Notes under the pieces: model-generated
Database searches by the model: none
The model's input: the letters and a program-made list of their open reading frames with translations, nothing else
What the model was told of the DNA's origin: nothing
Shown: one piece after another, positions 9,648 to 17,695 of the stretch
Layout of the letters: every line of letters begins with the position of its first letter
Numbering within the stretch: the stretch's first letter is position 1
Assembly (NCBI GenBank): GCA_030432635.1
Contig: JAUIMB010000001.1
Location: 248,001-312,000, forward strand
From: Bacteroidia bacterium
GTDB lineage: Bacteria; Bacteroidota; Bacteroidia; Flavobacteriales; Flavobacteriaceae
Reading direction: 5' to 3'
DNA length: 64,000 nucleotides
Made by a program: the position numbers and the translations under genes

Positions 9648-10604
9648 ATGAAAGTATTAGCAAACGATGGCATATCCCAAAGTGGCATTTCAGCATTGGA
9701 AAATGCAGGTTTTGAAGTGTTAACGACTACAGTAGCCCAAGAACAACTTACCAACTACATCATTGAGAACAATATAGATGTGCTCCTTGTGAGAAGCGCA
9801 ACAAAAGTTCGAAAGGATTTAATAGATGCCTGTGAAAACTTAAAAGTCATCGGTCGTGGTGGTGTTGGCATGGACAATATTGATGTCGAGTATGCTCGAA
9901 GCGTTGGCAAACATGTGATCAACACACCTGCTGCGTCATCGCAATCTGTTGCTGAATTGGTTTTTGCACATTTATTTGGTGGTGTTCGTTTTCTTCATGA
10001 CTCGAACAGAAATATGCCTTTGGATGGTGACACAAGATTTAAGGCGCTTAAAAAGAATTACGCAAAAGGCACTGAATTAAGAGGTAAGACCCTTGGAATT
10101 ATAGGCTTTGGTCGAATTGGCCGAGAAGTTGCCAAAATCGCCTTAGGTATTGGCATGAAAGTTATCGCAAGTGATAAGTTTGTCGGTAAAGCAGATATTA
10201 AAGTTGAGTTTTATAATGGTCAGTACATCAATGTTGAGATTGAAACTGAACCTATGAAAGAAATTTTAAAGCAGTCCGACTTTGTAACGTTACATGTTCC
10301 TGCGCAAGACAAATATGTAATCAGTGATGAGCATTTTGCGCTCATGAAAGAAGGTGTTGGCATCGTCAATGCTGCGCGAGGAGGAGTAATTGATGAAGTA
10401 GCCTTGATAAAGGCTATAGAATCAGGCAAAGTCGCATTTGCTGGTTTAGACACTTTTGAAGAAGAGCCGAAACCTGCAGTTCAGGTTTTAATGAATGGTA
10501 GAATTTCATTGACACCTCATATTGGTGCCGCAACCAACGAAGCTCAGGATAGAATCGGCAAAGAGTTAGCCGAACAAATTATAAGTATTTTGAAAACTTC
10601 TTAA
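9648..10604 (+). CDS. D-2-hydroxyacid dehydrogenase, short SerA-like (probable 3-phosphoglycerate dehydrogenase)
   Basis: Encodes 318 aa. Rossmann motif LGIIGFGRIGRE (about 149-160), catalytic Arg244 in NAARGGVIDE, the Glu cluster FEEEP (270-274) and His291 in TPHIGAATNEA give the full R-E-H active site of the D-2-hydroxyacid dehydrogenase family. It lacks the C-terminal ACT domain of longer SerA proteins, so allosteric serine inhibition of that kind is not expected. Residues about 182-204 (KVEFYNGQYINVEIETEPMK region) look like a short insert after the Rossmann beta strand where many homologues go straight into the next helix. Directly downstream of serC and followed by a terminator, so phosphoglycerate oxidation is the likely reaction. 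Confidence 0.9.
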   Translation: MKVLANDGISQSGISALENAGFEVLTTTVAQEQLTNYIIENNIDVLLVRSATKVRKDLIDACENLKVIGRGGVGMDNIDVEYARSVGKHVINTPAASSQSVAELVFAHLFGGVRFLHDSNRNMPLDGDTRFKALKKNYAKGTELRGKTLGIIGFGRIGREVAKIALGIGMKVIASDKFVGKADIKVEFYNGQYINVEIETEPMKEILKQSDFVTLHVPAQDKYVISDEHFALMKEGVGIVNAARGGVIDEVALIKAIESGKVAFAGLDTFEEEPKPAVQVLMNGRISLTPHIGAATNEAQDRIGKELAEQIISILKTS

Positions 10605-10667
10605 CGACATATAAGCTAACAAATCGCGTTGTTTTATATTGCAATGTGACCTAATTAAAAAAAAATG

Positions 10668-10696
10668 AGTCTTAGCTAATGTTAGGACTTTTTTTT
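10668..10696 (+). terminator. Terminator after the serC-dehydrogenase pair
   Basis: Nine-bp stem AGTCTTAGC (10668-10676) with GTTAGGACT (10681-10689), containing two G-U pairs, a TAAT loop, and a run of seven T. It ends the serine unit before the DUF937 gene. Confidence 0.75.
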
Positions 10697-10741
10697 GTAA
10701 CTTGAAAGTCCGTTAATTATTAATCTCATTTAAATAATATT

Positions 10742-11383
10742 ATGTCAGGAATTTTAGACCTATTAAACAGTGACCTCGGAAAGACAATTATCAGTGGAGT
10801 GTCAAACGAAACAAGACAACCGCAAAATAAAACGCAAGATGTCCTAACTATGGCATTGCCAGTATTGATGGCTGCTATGAAGCGTAACGCTTCAACTCCT
10901 GAAGGCGCTCAAGGCTTAATGGGTGCACTTAGCAACAAACACGATGGAAGCATTTTAGACAATCTTGGCGGACTCTTTGGAGGAGGCGTTAATGAAGAGG
11001 TGAAGACAGATGGTGATAAGATCTTAGGGCACGTTTTAGGAAACAGAAGACAAGGTGTTGAGAAAATTATTGGCGAGAAATCTGGTATCGATATGGCTTC
11101 AGTTGGAAACATACTCAAAGTGGCAGCTCCTATATTGATGGGTGTTTTAGGAAAACAAACTAGACAAAACAACGTGAGCTCTGCAAATGACCTTGGAGGT
11201 TTATTGGGTGGCTTACTTGGAGGCAACGATGCCCAAGAGGAACAAAGCTTCCTTGAAAAGATTTTAGATTCTGATGGCGACGGAAGTGTTATTGATGACG
11301 TTGCTGGTATGGTCTTAGGAAGCGCAAAAAACAAAGGTGGAGGTCTAGGGAGCATCCTTGGAGGTCTTTTTGGAGGAAAATAA
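10742..11383 (+). CDS. DUF937 family protein
   Basis: Encodes 213 aa. Gly/Leu-rich, with two copies of a helical segment: LTMALPVLMAAMKRNASTPEGAQGLMGAL near residue 35 and VAAPILMGVLGKQTR near 125. Each is followed by a loose Gly-rich stretch (LGGLFGGG, LGGLLGGLLGG). An Asp-rich DSDGDGSVIDD lies near residue 176, and the C-terminus is GGGLGSILGGLFGGK. This pattern is the DUF937/YidB-like family, whose function is unknown. No signal peptide is visible. It has its own terminator, so it appears monocistronic. Confidence 0.85.
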   Translation: MSGILDLLNSDLGKTIISGVSNETRQPQNKTQDVLTMALPVLMAAMKRNASTPEGAQGLMGALSNKHDGSILDNLGGLFGGGVNEEVKTDGDKILGHVLGNRRQGVEKIIGEKSGIDMASVGNILKVAAPILMGVLGKQTRQNNVSSANDLGGLLGGLLGGNDAQEEQSFLEKILDSDGDGSVIDDVAGMVLGSAKNKGGGLGSILGGLFGGK

Positions 11384-11405
11384 GAAAAGCCTTTACCGAT
11401 CATTT

Positions 11406-11434
11406 AAGCCAAACCTTGTGTTTGGCTTTTTTTT
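11406..11434 (+). terminator. Terminator after the DUF937 gene
   Basis: Perfect 9-bp stem AAGCCAAAC (11406-11414) and GTTTGGCTT (11420-11428), a 5-nt loop, and a T run to 11434. Confidence 0.85.
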
Positions 11435-11595
11435 ATCAAAAAAACAATGTTTGCCTCAACCGAATGTCTTGTTAACTCATTCCAAGTACCTAAATGCTTT
11501 AAGGCATATTATCTTTGAAGCATAACAAATAGACAATCGTAATTCTTACTAAAACCATAAGGAACGATTTTTGTAACTTTAAAAAGAAAAGCACT

Positions 11596-12042
11596 ATGAA
11601 CATGAACTTTAAACAGATGAGACGTTATTCCTATCTTTTCACACTAATTTTGACACTACTTAGTTGTAGTTCTTCACAACATGCAACTCAAACAAGCCAA
11701 GAAGTCCCTGAAGAAGACATTGTTAGAATCACTGAACCAGATAGCGAGTACGAAATTGTCATTATTGAACCAGGTTTTAATACATGGTTGGCATCGACAG
11801 CACGTCCACAAGGCTACTACTCACAATCGTTTATGGAAGCCAGGAACAAGATATGGGTACGCGAATGGAATTTAAGAGCGCAACAAGTAGACCGATACGA
11901 TCCTAGCCTTTATGAATTACAAATCGACTACAAGCCTGATATAAATTATGGGTATGATGTGAACTACAAATTGTACAACTACTTCATTTATTTTCAATTA
12001 ACATACAATCAACGCTTGTCTACAATAATTCCAAGAATATAA
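11596..12042 (+). CDS. Small lipoprotein (DUF6146-like)
   Basis: Encodes 148 aa. A basic N-terminus, a hydrophobic segment and a lipobox ending at Cys (LTLLSCSSSQ) mark an exported lipoprotein. The mature part contains EIVIIEPGFNTWLASTARPQGYYSQSF in parts, and a Tyr-rich C-terminal region (NYGYDVNYKLYNYFIYFQLTYNQRL). I recall this layout from a Bacteroidota family of unknown function labelled DUF6146, but cannot confirm the number here. An alternative downstream ATG (MNFKQM) would shorten the signal only slightly. No clear operon partner. Confidence 0.75.
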   Translation: MNMNFKQMRRYSYLFTLILTLLSCSSSQHATQTSQEVPEEDIVRITEPDSEYEIVIIEPGFNTWLASTARPQGYYSQSFMEARNKIWVREWNLRAQQVDRYDPSLYELQIDYKPDINYGYDVNYKLYNYFIYFQLTYNQRLSTIIPRI

Positions 12043-12088
12043 TCATCGTTATGTCTTAATAATATCCAAGATTTTAATTGGTATATGG

Positions 12089-12096
12089 TATCTTTG
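12089..12096 (+). promoter_or_regulatory. Putative -7 element upstream of 12162
   Basis: TATCTTTG matches TAnnTTTG exactly and lies 66 bp before the ATG at 12162. The -33 element is not clear. Confidence 0.35.
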
Positions 12097-12161
12097 CAAT
12101 GAATTTCAACTGACTTATTTTAATCAAAGTCTTTTACTGACATTCATTCTAAAAGAATACC

Positions 12162-12662
12162 ATGCTCAATCGCTTCAAATCAAATTGGGAAATACAACAC
12201 AATTGGCAGCTTATTTTCCCTATCATGGGAATACTAGGTCTAGGTTACAGCAGTTACAAACTGGCACTACTCCTTTCCGAACAACTACATCTCAGCTTGA
12301 AATTGGGAATTGCAGCACTTTTATTTATCGTACTTCTTAAGTTCACATTATTCATTTTCAAAAAATTGGAAAATAAATGGATTTTAGATTATAGATGGGA
12401 AATGATTCGAATATTTATAGTCTTTGCAATTACTGGATCATCATCTATGTACGTAGGTCGTCCCATCATGCAGTATATTGGAATTACTAAAGAAAACTTA
12501 AACCCTATACTATACTGGGTTTTATTTATTATCATTGGATTGTTTTTTTACCAAGTGCTTTTGGTTATCTTTGGCTGGATTTTCGGACAGTTTAAATTTT
12601 TTTGGGAGTTTGAAAAAAAGATGCTCAAAAGGTTTGGCCTAGGGAAATTAATGGAAAAATGA
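12162..12662 (+). CDS. Small polytopic membrane protein (possibly DUF6787)
   Basis: Encodes 166 aa with four likely membrane helices (about residues 20-36, 43-64, 80-98 and 118-142), a soluble Trp-rich N-terminus (NRFKSNWEIQHNWQL) and a basic C-terminal tail ending KKMLKRFGLGKLMEK. I associate this build with a Bacteroidota-only family (DUF6787) of unknown function, without certainty. Its stop overlaps the ATG of the next gene by 4 bp, so it is coupled to the His-rich protein and may belong to the same uptake locus. Confidence 0.7.
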   Translation: MLNRFKSNWEIQHNWQLIFPIMGILGLGYSSYKLALLLSEQLHLSLKLGIAALLFIVLLKFTLFIFKKLENKWILDYRWEMIRIFIVFAITGSSSMYVGRPIMQYIGITKENLNPILYWVLFIIIGLFFYQVLLVIFGWIFGQFKFFWEFEKKMLKRFGLGKLMEK

Positions 12663-12997
12663 ATAATAGCAAACAACATATAGCGTATAAATTTGTAGCT
12701 TTTCTTGTAATTGCTTGCTTGGTTATGCCCGCAATGGTCAAGTTATCCCATGCCATTCACCACAACCATGATCACGTTGTTTGTATTGAAAAAGATCAAG
12801 TTCATTTCCATAATATTGAATATGATTGTGAATTTTATAAATTCAACATCAATCACAGTTTATTCATTGAACACTACGAATATGAAGTTGCAAGTAATCC
12901 TGAAACTTGCACTTTGGAAATTGCATATTACAACTACTTAAATGGTCATCAGCAATTAACAGCTTTCCTTAGAGGTCCTCCTCAATATTTAGTGTAA
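12659..12997 (+). CDS. His-rich small exported or membrane-anchored protein upstream of a TonB receptor
   Basis: Encodes 112 aa. One hydrophobic segment (about residues 10-28) is followed immediately by a His cluster (SHAIHHNHDH, residues 30-39). More His/Cys residues follow (VHFHNIEYDCEFYKF) and the C-terminus is FLRGPPQYLV. Proteins with this His cluster, a DCEFYKF-like motif and an LRGPP end occur directly upstream of TonB receptors in other flavobacteria, as far as I recall. A role in binding Zn or Cu in the periplasm is an inference from the His/Cys content and the neighbour. ATGA overlap with the previous gene and 39 bp to the receptor gene. Confidence 0.75.
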   Translation: MNNSKQHIAYKFVAFLVIACLVMPAMVKLSHAIHHNHDHVVCIEKDQVHFHNIEYDCEFYKFNINHSLFIEHYEYEVASNPETCTLEIAYYNYLNGHQQLTAFLRGPPQYLV

Positions 12998-13036
12998 AAA
13001 TCAAAGAGCCTTTTCGTTTACATTAAATAATTTTTA

Positions 13037-15442
13037 ATGAAATATTATTTTGTGTGCCTGATGGTATTCGTTTTCGGATTTCATCAAGCACAAAACTGTA
13101 GTTATACCTTGATTGGAGAAATAAAAGACTTCCATGATGGTACACCAATAACAGCTGCAAACATATACTTAAAAGAACAAGACAGATACGTCATTTCTGA
13201 TTTTGATGGAAAATTCAAGATTGAAGACCTTTGCAATGGGACTATTACGCTAGTGATATCACACGTTGGTTGTGAAACTAAAACTGTAAGTATTGCTATT
13301 AATGGTGATGTGTTCAAATCCATTGATCTAGAGCATCATATCGAAGAATTGAATGAAGTCTCGGTTAAATCAAAGCAGAAAAAGACAACTCTAACGGCAC
13401 AGGAAAGCGTTTTAAAAAGTGATATTCTAAAACGCTATACCAATCGTAGTCTTGGCGATGCCCTTAAAGAGGTCGCAGGTGTGTCATCTATAAATACTGG
13501 TAATAGTATTGTTAAGCCTATGATTAATGGTTTGCATAGTAGTCGAATCTTAATCTTGAACAATAATGTGCGTTTGCAAGACCAAGAATGGGGTGTTGAA
13601 CATGCGCCTAATATTGATATTAACAGTGCTGATCAAATTTCTGTTATAAAAGGTGCTGGCGCTTTAGCTTTTGGAGGTGATGCCATAGGTGGTGTCATTG
13701 TAATCAATCCAGAAAGAAGTATTCGCAAGGATACCTTATTTGGTCAAACAACCATCAACGGACAATCAAATGGACGCGGTTATAGTCTGACGTCTTCTTT
13801 GCATAAGAATTATGAATCTGGTTGGTTTGCAAAATTTCAAGGTACCATCAAGCAAAATGGTGATTTTAAGGCAGCAGATTATTACTTGACCAATACTGGT
13901 ACAAAGTCAAAAAGTTTTAATGTTAAAGCAGGAAAGAAAACTTTTGAATCTGGTTTTGAATTGTTCTACAGTTATTTAAATAATGAAATTGGTATTCTGA
14001 GTTCATCTCACGTTGGAAATATCAATGACCTATTGGCAGCCATAAAGTCTCCTCGTCCTGCAATCACTAGGGATTTTGGCTATGATATTATCAACCCAAG
14101 ACAGGATGTTACACATCATTTATTAAAGGCAAGTTATTTTAAGAGGTTCAAAAACTTTGGAAAAGTAAACTTACAATACGATTATCAAAGTAATAATCGG
14201 TTGGAATTTGATATCAGGCGTGGTGAACGCAATAATGAGGCTGCTTTAGATTTACTGCTTCAAACACATACCTTTTTGGCAGATGTGAATTTGGATGCAA
14301 ATCTGGAACGTAAATTCAATTTCGGGATATTAGCTCGCTATCAAGACAATTATGCGCCTGATACTGGAATTAGAAGACTGATACCCAATTATGAAAAATA
14401 CGATCTTGGTGCATATGTCACTACTGAATGGCGACTAAATGATGCTGTTATGGTGGATGCAGGTTTCCGATATGATTTTAGCAGAGTTGATGCTCTTAAG
14501 TATTATCAAATTTCACGTTGGGAAGAGCGTGGTTATGACGATGACTTTGCCAATTTTATCATTCCAGCTCAAGATGGCCAAAATTTTGGCGCTAATTATT
14601 TGACGAATCCAAGGTTCGATTTTCATAACCTGTCAGGATCGATTGGTGCAAAATACCAGTTCAATGATAACAGTTATCTGTTGGCGAATTATAGTTTATC
14701 AACTAGACCTCCCAATCCTGCAGAATTGTTCAGTGATGGTCTACACCACTCTGCTGCCAGAATTGAATTAGGTGATCTTCGTTTGGACTCAGAACTCTCC
14801 AATCGATTTTCATTGACCTATGATCACAAAACATCGAATTTCAATGTCGTTGTTGATGCGTTTTTCAATGCTATTGGAAAGTACATGTATCTCAAGCCAA
14901 TTAGTGTTCAGCAAAGCAACAGAGGCTCATATCCTGTTTGGGAATACCAACAAACCGATGCCAAATTATTTGGAGCAGACTTAACTGCAAGTTATCAGTT
15001 TGTGGACCATTGGAAATGGCAAAATAAAACATCACTGATTAAGGGCTATGATGACAATGACCTACCCTTAATTAATATGCCAGCATTTAACACCCTCAAC
15101 AAAATTGAATATAGCCAAGCAAAATGGTATAATTTTTTGGCAAGCATTCAATCTGAATGGGTTTTTGAACAAAATGAGTTTCCTGATTTTAATTTTTCAG
15201 TCGAAAACCCAACTACAGGTGAAACCGAAATATTAGATATCAGCACTCCTCCTCCAGCCTACAACCTGTTTCATTTTTATAGCGAAGCAACCTTTGGTGT
15301 TTCAAAAAAAACGAAGCTCAATATTGCATTTGGCATTAACAACATATTTAATACATCTTACAGAAATTACTTAAATCGATTGCGATACTTTGCCGATGAC
15401 CTTGGTAGAAATATAACATTACAATTAAAACTCAATTATTAA
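13037..15442 (+). CDS. TonB-dependent receptor (probable metal uptake)
   Basis: Encodes 801 aa, an outer-membrane active-transport barrel. A signal peptide (cleavage near residue 19, FGFHQAQ) is followed by a carboxypeptidase-regulatory-like domain (about 22-105) and a plug domain (about 125-230: LGDALKEVAGVSSINTG, VIKGAGALAFGGDAIGGVIVIN in parts). The rest is a barrel ending FADDLGRNITLQLKLNY. The loop LFSDGLHHSAARIELGDLRLDSE and its barrel resemble ZnuD-like zinc receptors. With the His-rich protein upstream and the surface lipoprotein downstream, zinc or another transition metal is the likeliest substrate, but this is not proven by sequence. Confidence 0.9.
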   Translation: MKYYFVCLMVFVFGFHQAQNCSYTLIGEIKDFHDGTPITAANIYLKEQDRYVISDFDGKFKIEDLCNGTITLVISHVGCETKTVSIAINGDVFKSIDLEHHIEELNEVSVKSKQKKTTLTAQESVLKSDILKRYTNRSLGDALKEVAGVSSINTGNSIVKPMINGLHSSRILILNNNVRLQDQEWGVEHAPNIDINSADQISVIKGAGALAFGGDAIGGVIVINPERSIRKDTLFGQTTINGQSNGRGYSLTSSLHKNYESGWFAKFQGTIKQNGDFKAADYYLTNTGTKSKSFNVKAGKKTFESGFELFYSYLNNEIGILSSSHVGNINDLLAAIKSPRPAITRDFGYDIINPRQDVTHHLLKASYFKRFKNFGKVNLQYDYQSNNRLEFDIRRGERNNEAALDLLLQTHTFLADVNLDANLERKFNFGILARYQDNYAPDTGIRRLIPNYEKYDLGAYVTTEWRLNDAVMVDAGFRYDFSRVDALKYYQISRWEERGYDDDFANFIIPAQDGQNFGANYLTNPRFDFHNLSGSIGAKYQFNDNSYLLANYSLSTRPPNPAELFSDGLHHSAARIELGDLRLDSELSNRFSLTYDHKTSNFNVVVDAFFNAIGKYMYLKPISVQQSNRGSYPVWEYQQTDAKLFGADLTASYQFVDHWKWQNKTSLIKGYDDNDLPLINMPAFNTLNKIEYSQAKWYNFLASIQSEWVFEQNEFPDFNFSVENPTTGETEILDISTPPPAYNLFHFYSEATFGVSKKTKLNIAFGINNIFNTSYRNYLNRLRYFADDLGRNITLQLKLNY

Positions 15443-15511
15443 CACATAAACATGAACACAATTAAATCAAATTTTAAAACCATGAAAATCAATTTTTTAA
15501 ACTTAAATACT

Positions 15512-16090
15512 ATGGAAGCAACTAAATTTTTCTTTAGCGCACTCGTGTGCTTGAGCATTTTAGCATCTTGTTCTGATGATGATGACACGATTCCACCTCC
15601 ACCTAACGAAGAAGAGGTAATTACTGATGTAACATTAACATTCACCAATGATGCCGATGCCAATGATACGGTCGAATTGAAAAGTGTAGATCCAGATGGT
15701 GAAGACGGTCCTTTATCACCTACAGTAACCGTTATGGGCAATTTTACAGCAGGAGCAACATATTCAGCTGTTGTAGAGGTTTACAATTCTATTGAAGATG
15801 AAGATATCACTCCAGAGATCACAGATGAAGAGCCAGACGAACACTTCTTCATTTATGCCATTAACGGTCTTGATATGACATTCTCTCGTGCCAATAACGA
15901 CATAGTTAGAATGGATGGCAACAAATTAGGTTATAGAACATCTTGGGTTGCAAATACAACTGGAACAGGCAGCATCACCATTCGTCTTTTCCATGAGTCT
16001 GAAACCGTAGACGACTCCAATGAATTTGGAACACAAACCGGTGGATCGACAGATATTGACATCACATTCATGAATGTGAATATTCAATAA
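15512..16090 (+). CDS. Surface-exposed lipoprotein, 'type 1 periplasmic binding fold'-like
   Basis: Encodes 192 aa from the ATG at 15512, chosen because it gives a compact lipoprotein signal (MEATKFFFSALVCLSILASC, lipid Cys20). In-frame ATGs at 15452 and 15482 would add an unlikely polar extension. The Cys is followed by SDDDD, which fits the acidic lipoprotein export signal that sends lipoproteins to the cell surface in Flavobacteriia. The mature part is acidic and strand-rich (VTLTFTNDADANDTVELKS, EDEDITPEITDEEPDEHFF). Homologues downstream of TonB receptors are usually annotated as periplasmic-binding-fold superfamily proteins. It is likely the substrate-capturing partner of the receptor 69 bp upstream. 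Confidence 0.8.
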   Translation: MEATKFFFSALVCLSILASCSDDDDTIPPPPNEEEVITDVTLTFTNDADANDTVELKSVDPDGEDGPLSPTVTVMGNFTAGATYSAVVEVYNSIEDEDITPEITDEEPDEHFFIYAINGLDMTFSRANNDIVRMDGNKLGYRTSWVANTTGTGSITIRLFHESETVDDSNEFGTQTGGSTDIDITFMNVNIQ

Positions 16091-16099
16091 AATATCTAA

Positions 16100-16167
16100 A
16101 AAAAAGCTGTTTGAAAAAGTGATGTTACCTTTATTGTTCAGGATGACATTCTTCAGACAGCTTTTTT
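16100..16167. terminator. Bidirectional terminator between convergent genes
   Basis: Sixteen-nt arms AAAAAAGCTGTTTGAA (16100-16115) and TTCAGACAGCTTTTTT (16152-16167) pair with a single G-U. Each end carries an A/T run suitable for termination in both directions. The 36-nt loop contains TTCAGGATGACA, reminiscent of intergenic repeat fragments. Confidence 0.75.
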
Positions 16168-16181
16168 ATCTATTTAACTTC

Positions 16182-17636
16182 TTAGCGCTTCAAATACTTA
16201 TCCATGGTCATTGCAATGTCTTCAGAAAGTTTGAGTTTATAAACTAGCGTACCATAAACAATTCCGATAACAATAGATTTCAATGCGATATTCACAAAGG
16301 GATTAAAGGGGAAATCCCAGTAATAAAACCCAACTACCATCACGATTATAAGCACTGAAAGCTTCAGAGTTTCTGAAGAAAATGGAAGCATCTTAAATTT
16401 CAGTTTCACAAAATAGACCTTAATGGTATTATACACTAAAATCGCAACAAACGTAGCCAACGCAGAACCATTAATCCCATACTTCGGAATAAGGATCATG
16501 TTGAGGACAACGGCCAAAACGGCCAAAATCACACCAAATAACAACACGACGCGATAATAATCACTATTAAACAAAATGGCATTATTGTTTCCCAATAGGT
16601 TATCGTAGAGTTTGGCGATGCTTATTAAAAAGACAACGACCAATCCACCACCATACTCATCTGGGATAATTTCATAAAGTTCGTTGATATTCAAGACAAT
16701 GAGCAAGAAAATAAATCCGCTAACAACATATAAGGTCAAGGAACTTCTCTGATAGAGGTCCCGAAGTTCTTCTTTGTTATTATTATTCAAAAATTGGGCA
16801 GTCAAAGGTAAAAGAATTTGGTGCATGGCGCGCTGTGGTACAGCAATAACCGTCGCAATGAATACAGCAACACTGTAATAGGCCACAGTTTTAATTTCCA
16901 AATAATTATTGATCATGAACTTATCCAAATCCAAAATAATGGTTGCCACCGAACCTGCAATAATTATGAGTGACGAATACTTTAAAATCTCACTTAACTT
17001 GTCAATACGATTGAATCGAAACACTGGCAATCGCTTACCAAAGGCATAAAACATCATCAGCAATGCTCGAATGATATATACTCCAACAATTCCCATTAAA
17101 AACACATCAATTGTAATGGCCTTAAAATAAATCAAAATCAATAGTGTCATGGCTCCTACACGATGAAAGACTTCTTTCATGAAATTGCCAAATACGGTTT
17201 GCATCTGAACTTTTACCCATGCATAAAAGACTTCAAAATATGCCATAGATAAAGCCGTAATATAAATATACCACAGATAGCTCCTTACAATCGAATTGGT
17301 TTGCGACAGCATATCAGCAATGGCATCATAAGCGAGATAACCAACAACTGCCACTGGAATTGACAATGCCAAGGGCAAAATCAACATTAACGTTAAAAAA
17401 CTATTGAGCGTGTTTTTGGTTTTAAAGGTGGAATAGAACTTGACAATTGTATTATGTGATCCAAAAGCCATAAGTGGCATCATGATATTCGCTGCTGATA
17501 ATATGTAAGCAACCAATCCATAATATTCATCTGTGATAAAGTTGGTATATAAAAACAAGGTGTTTATGGCACCAAGGCCAAAACCTAAATAGGTCGTGAC
17601 TGTATTTCTAAAAGATTGCTTTATGACAATTCCCAT
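16182..17636 (-). CDS. Polysaccharide flippase (Wzx / oligosaccharide flippase-like)
   Basis: Encodes 484 aa with 12-14 hydrophobic helices spread over the whole length. It belongs to the MOP superfamily of flippases that move lipid-linked sugar units across the inner membrane. The start MGIVIKQSFRNTVTTYLGFGLGAINTLFL is characteristic of the polysaccharide-biosynthesis branch. Loops contain charged residues in helix 1 and helix 7 as usual for Wzx. It is the last gene of a three-gene minus-strand set after YfhO and a glycosyltransferase, 59 bp downstream of the latter, so a role in surface or secreted polysaccharide is supported by context. Confidence 0.88.
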   Translation of the reverse strand: MGIVIKQSFRNTVTTYLGFGLGAINTLFLYTNFITDEYYGLVAYILSAANIMMPLMAFGSHNTIVKFYSTFKTKNTLNSFLTLMLILPLALSIPVAVVGYLAYDAIADMLSQTNSIVRSYLWYIYITALSMAYFEVFYAWVKVQMQTVFGNFMKEVFHRVGAMTLLILIYFKAITIDVFLMGIVGVYIIRALLMMFYAFGKRLPVFRFNRIDKLSEILKYSSLIIIAGSVATIILDLDKFMINNYLEIKTVAYYSVAVFIATVIAVPQRAMHQILLPLTAQFLNNNNKEELRDLYQRSSLTLYVVSGFIFLLIVLNINELYEIIPDEYGGGLVVVFLISIAKLYDNLLGNNNAILFNSDYYRVVLLFGVILAVLAVVLNMILIPKYGINGSALATFVAILVYNTIKVYFVKLKFKMLPFSSETLKLSVLIIVMVVGFYYWDFPFNPFVNIALKSIVIGIVYGTLVYKLKLSEDIAMTMDKYLKR

Positions 17637-17695
17637 AACCTATAAATCCAACACAACTAAGTTTACATTCCAAGACATATGACGTTCAAACCTAT

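Noticed and set aside
10909-11403. Long minus-strand open frame across the DUF937 gene
   Set aside because: It is a shadow caused by the Gly/Leu-rich DUF937 codons, which read as Pro/Ser/Lys on the other strand.
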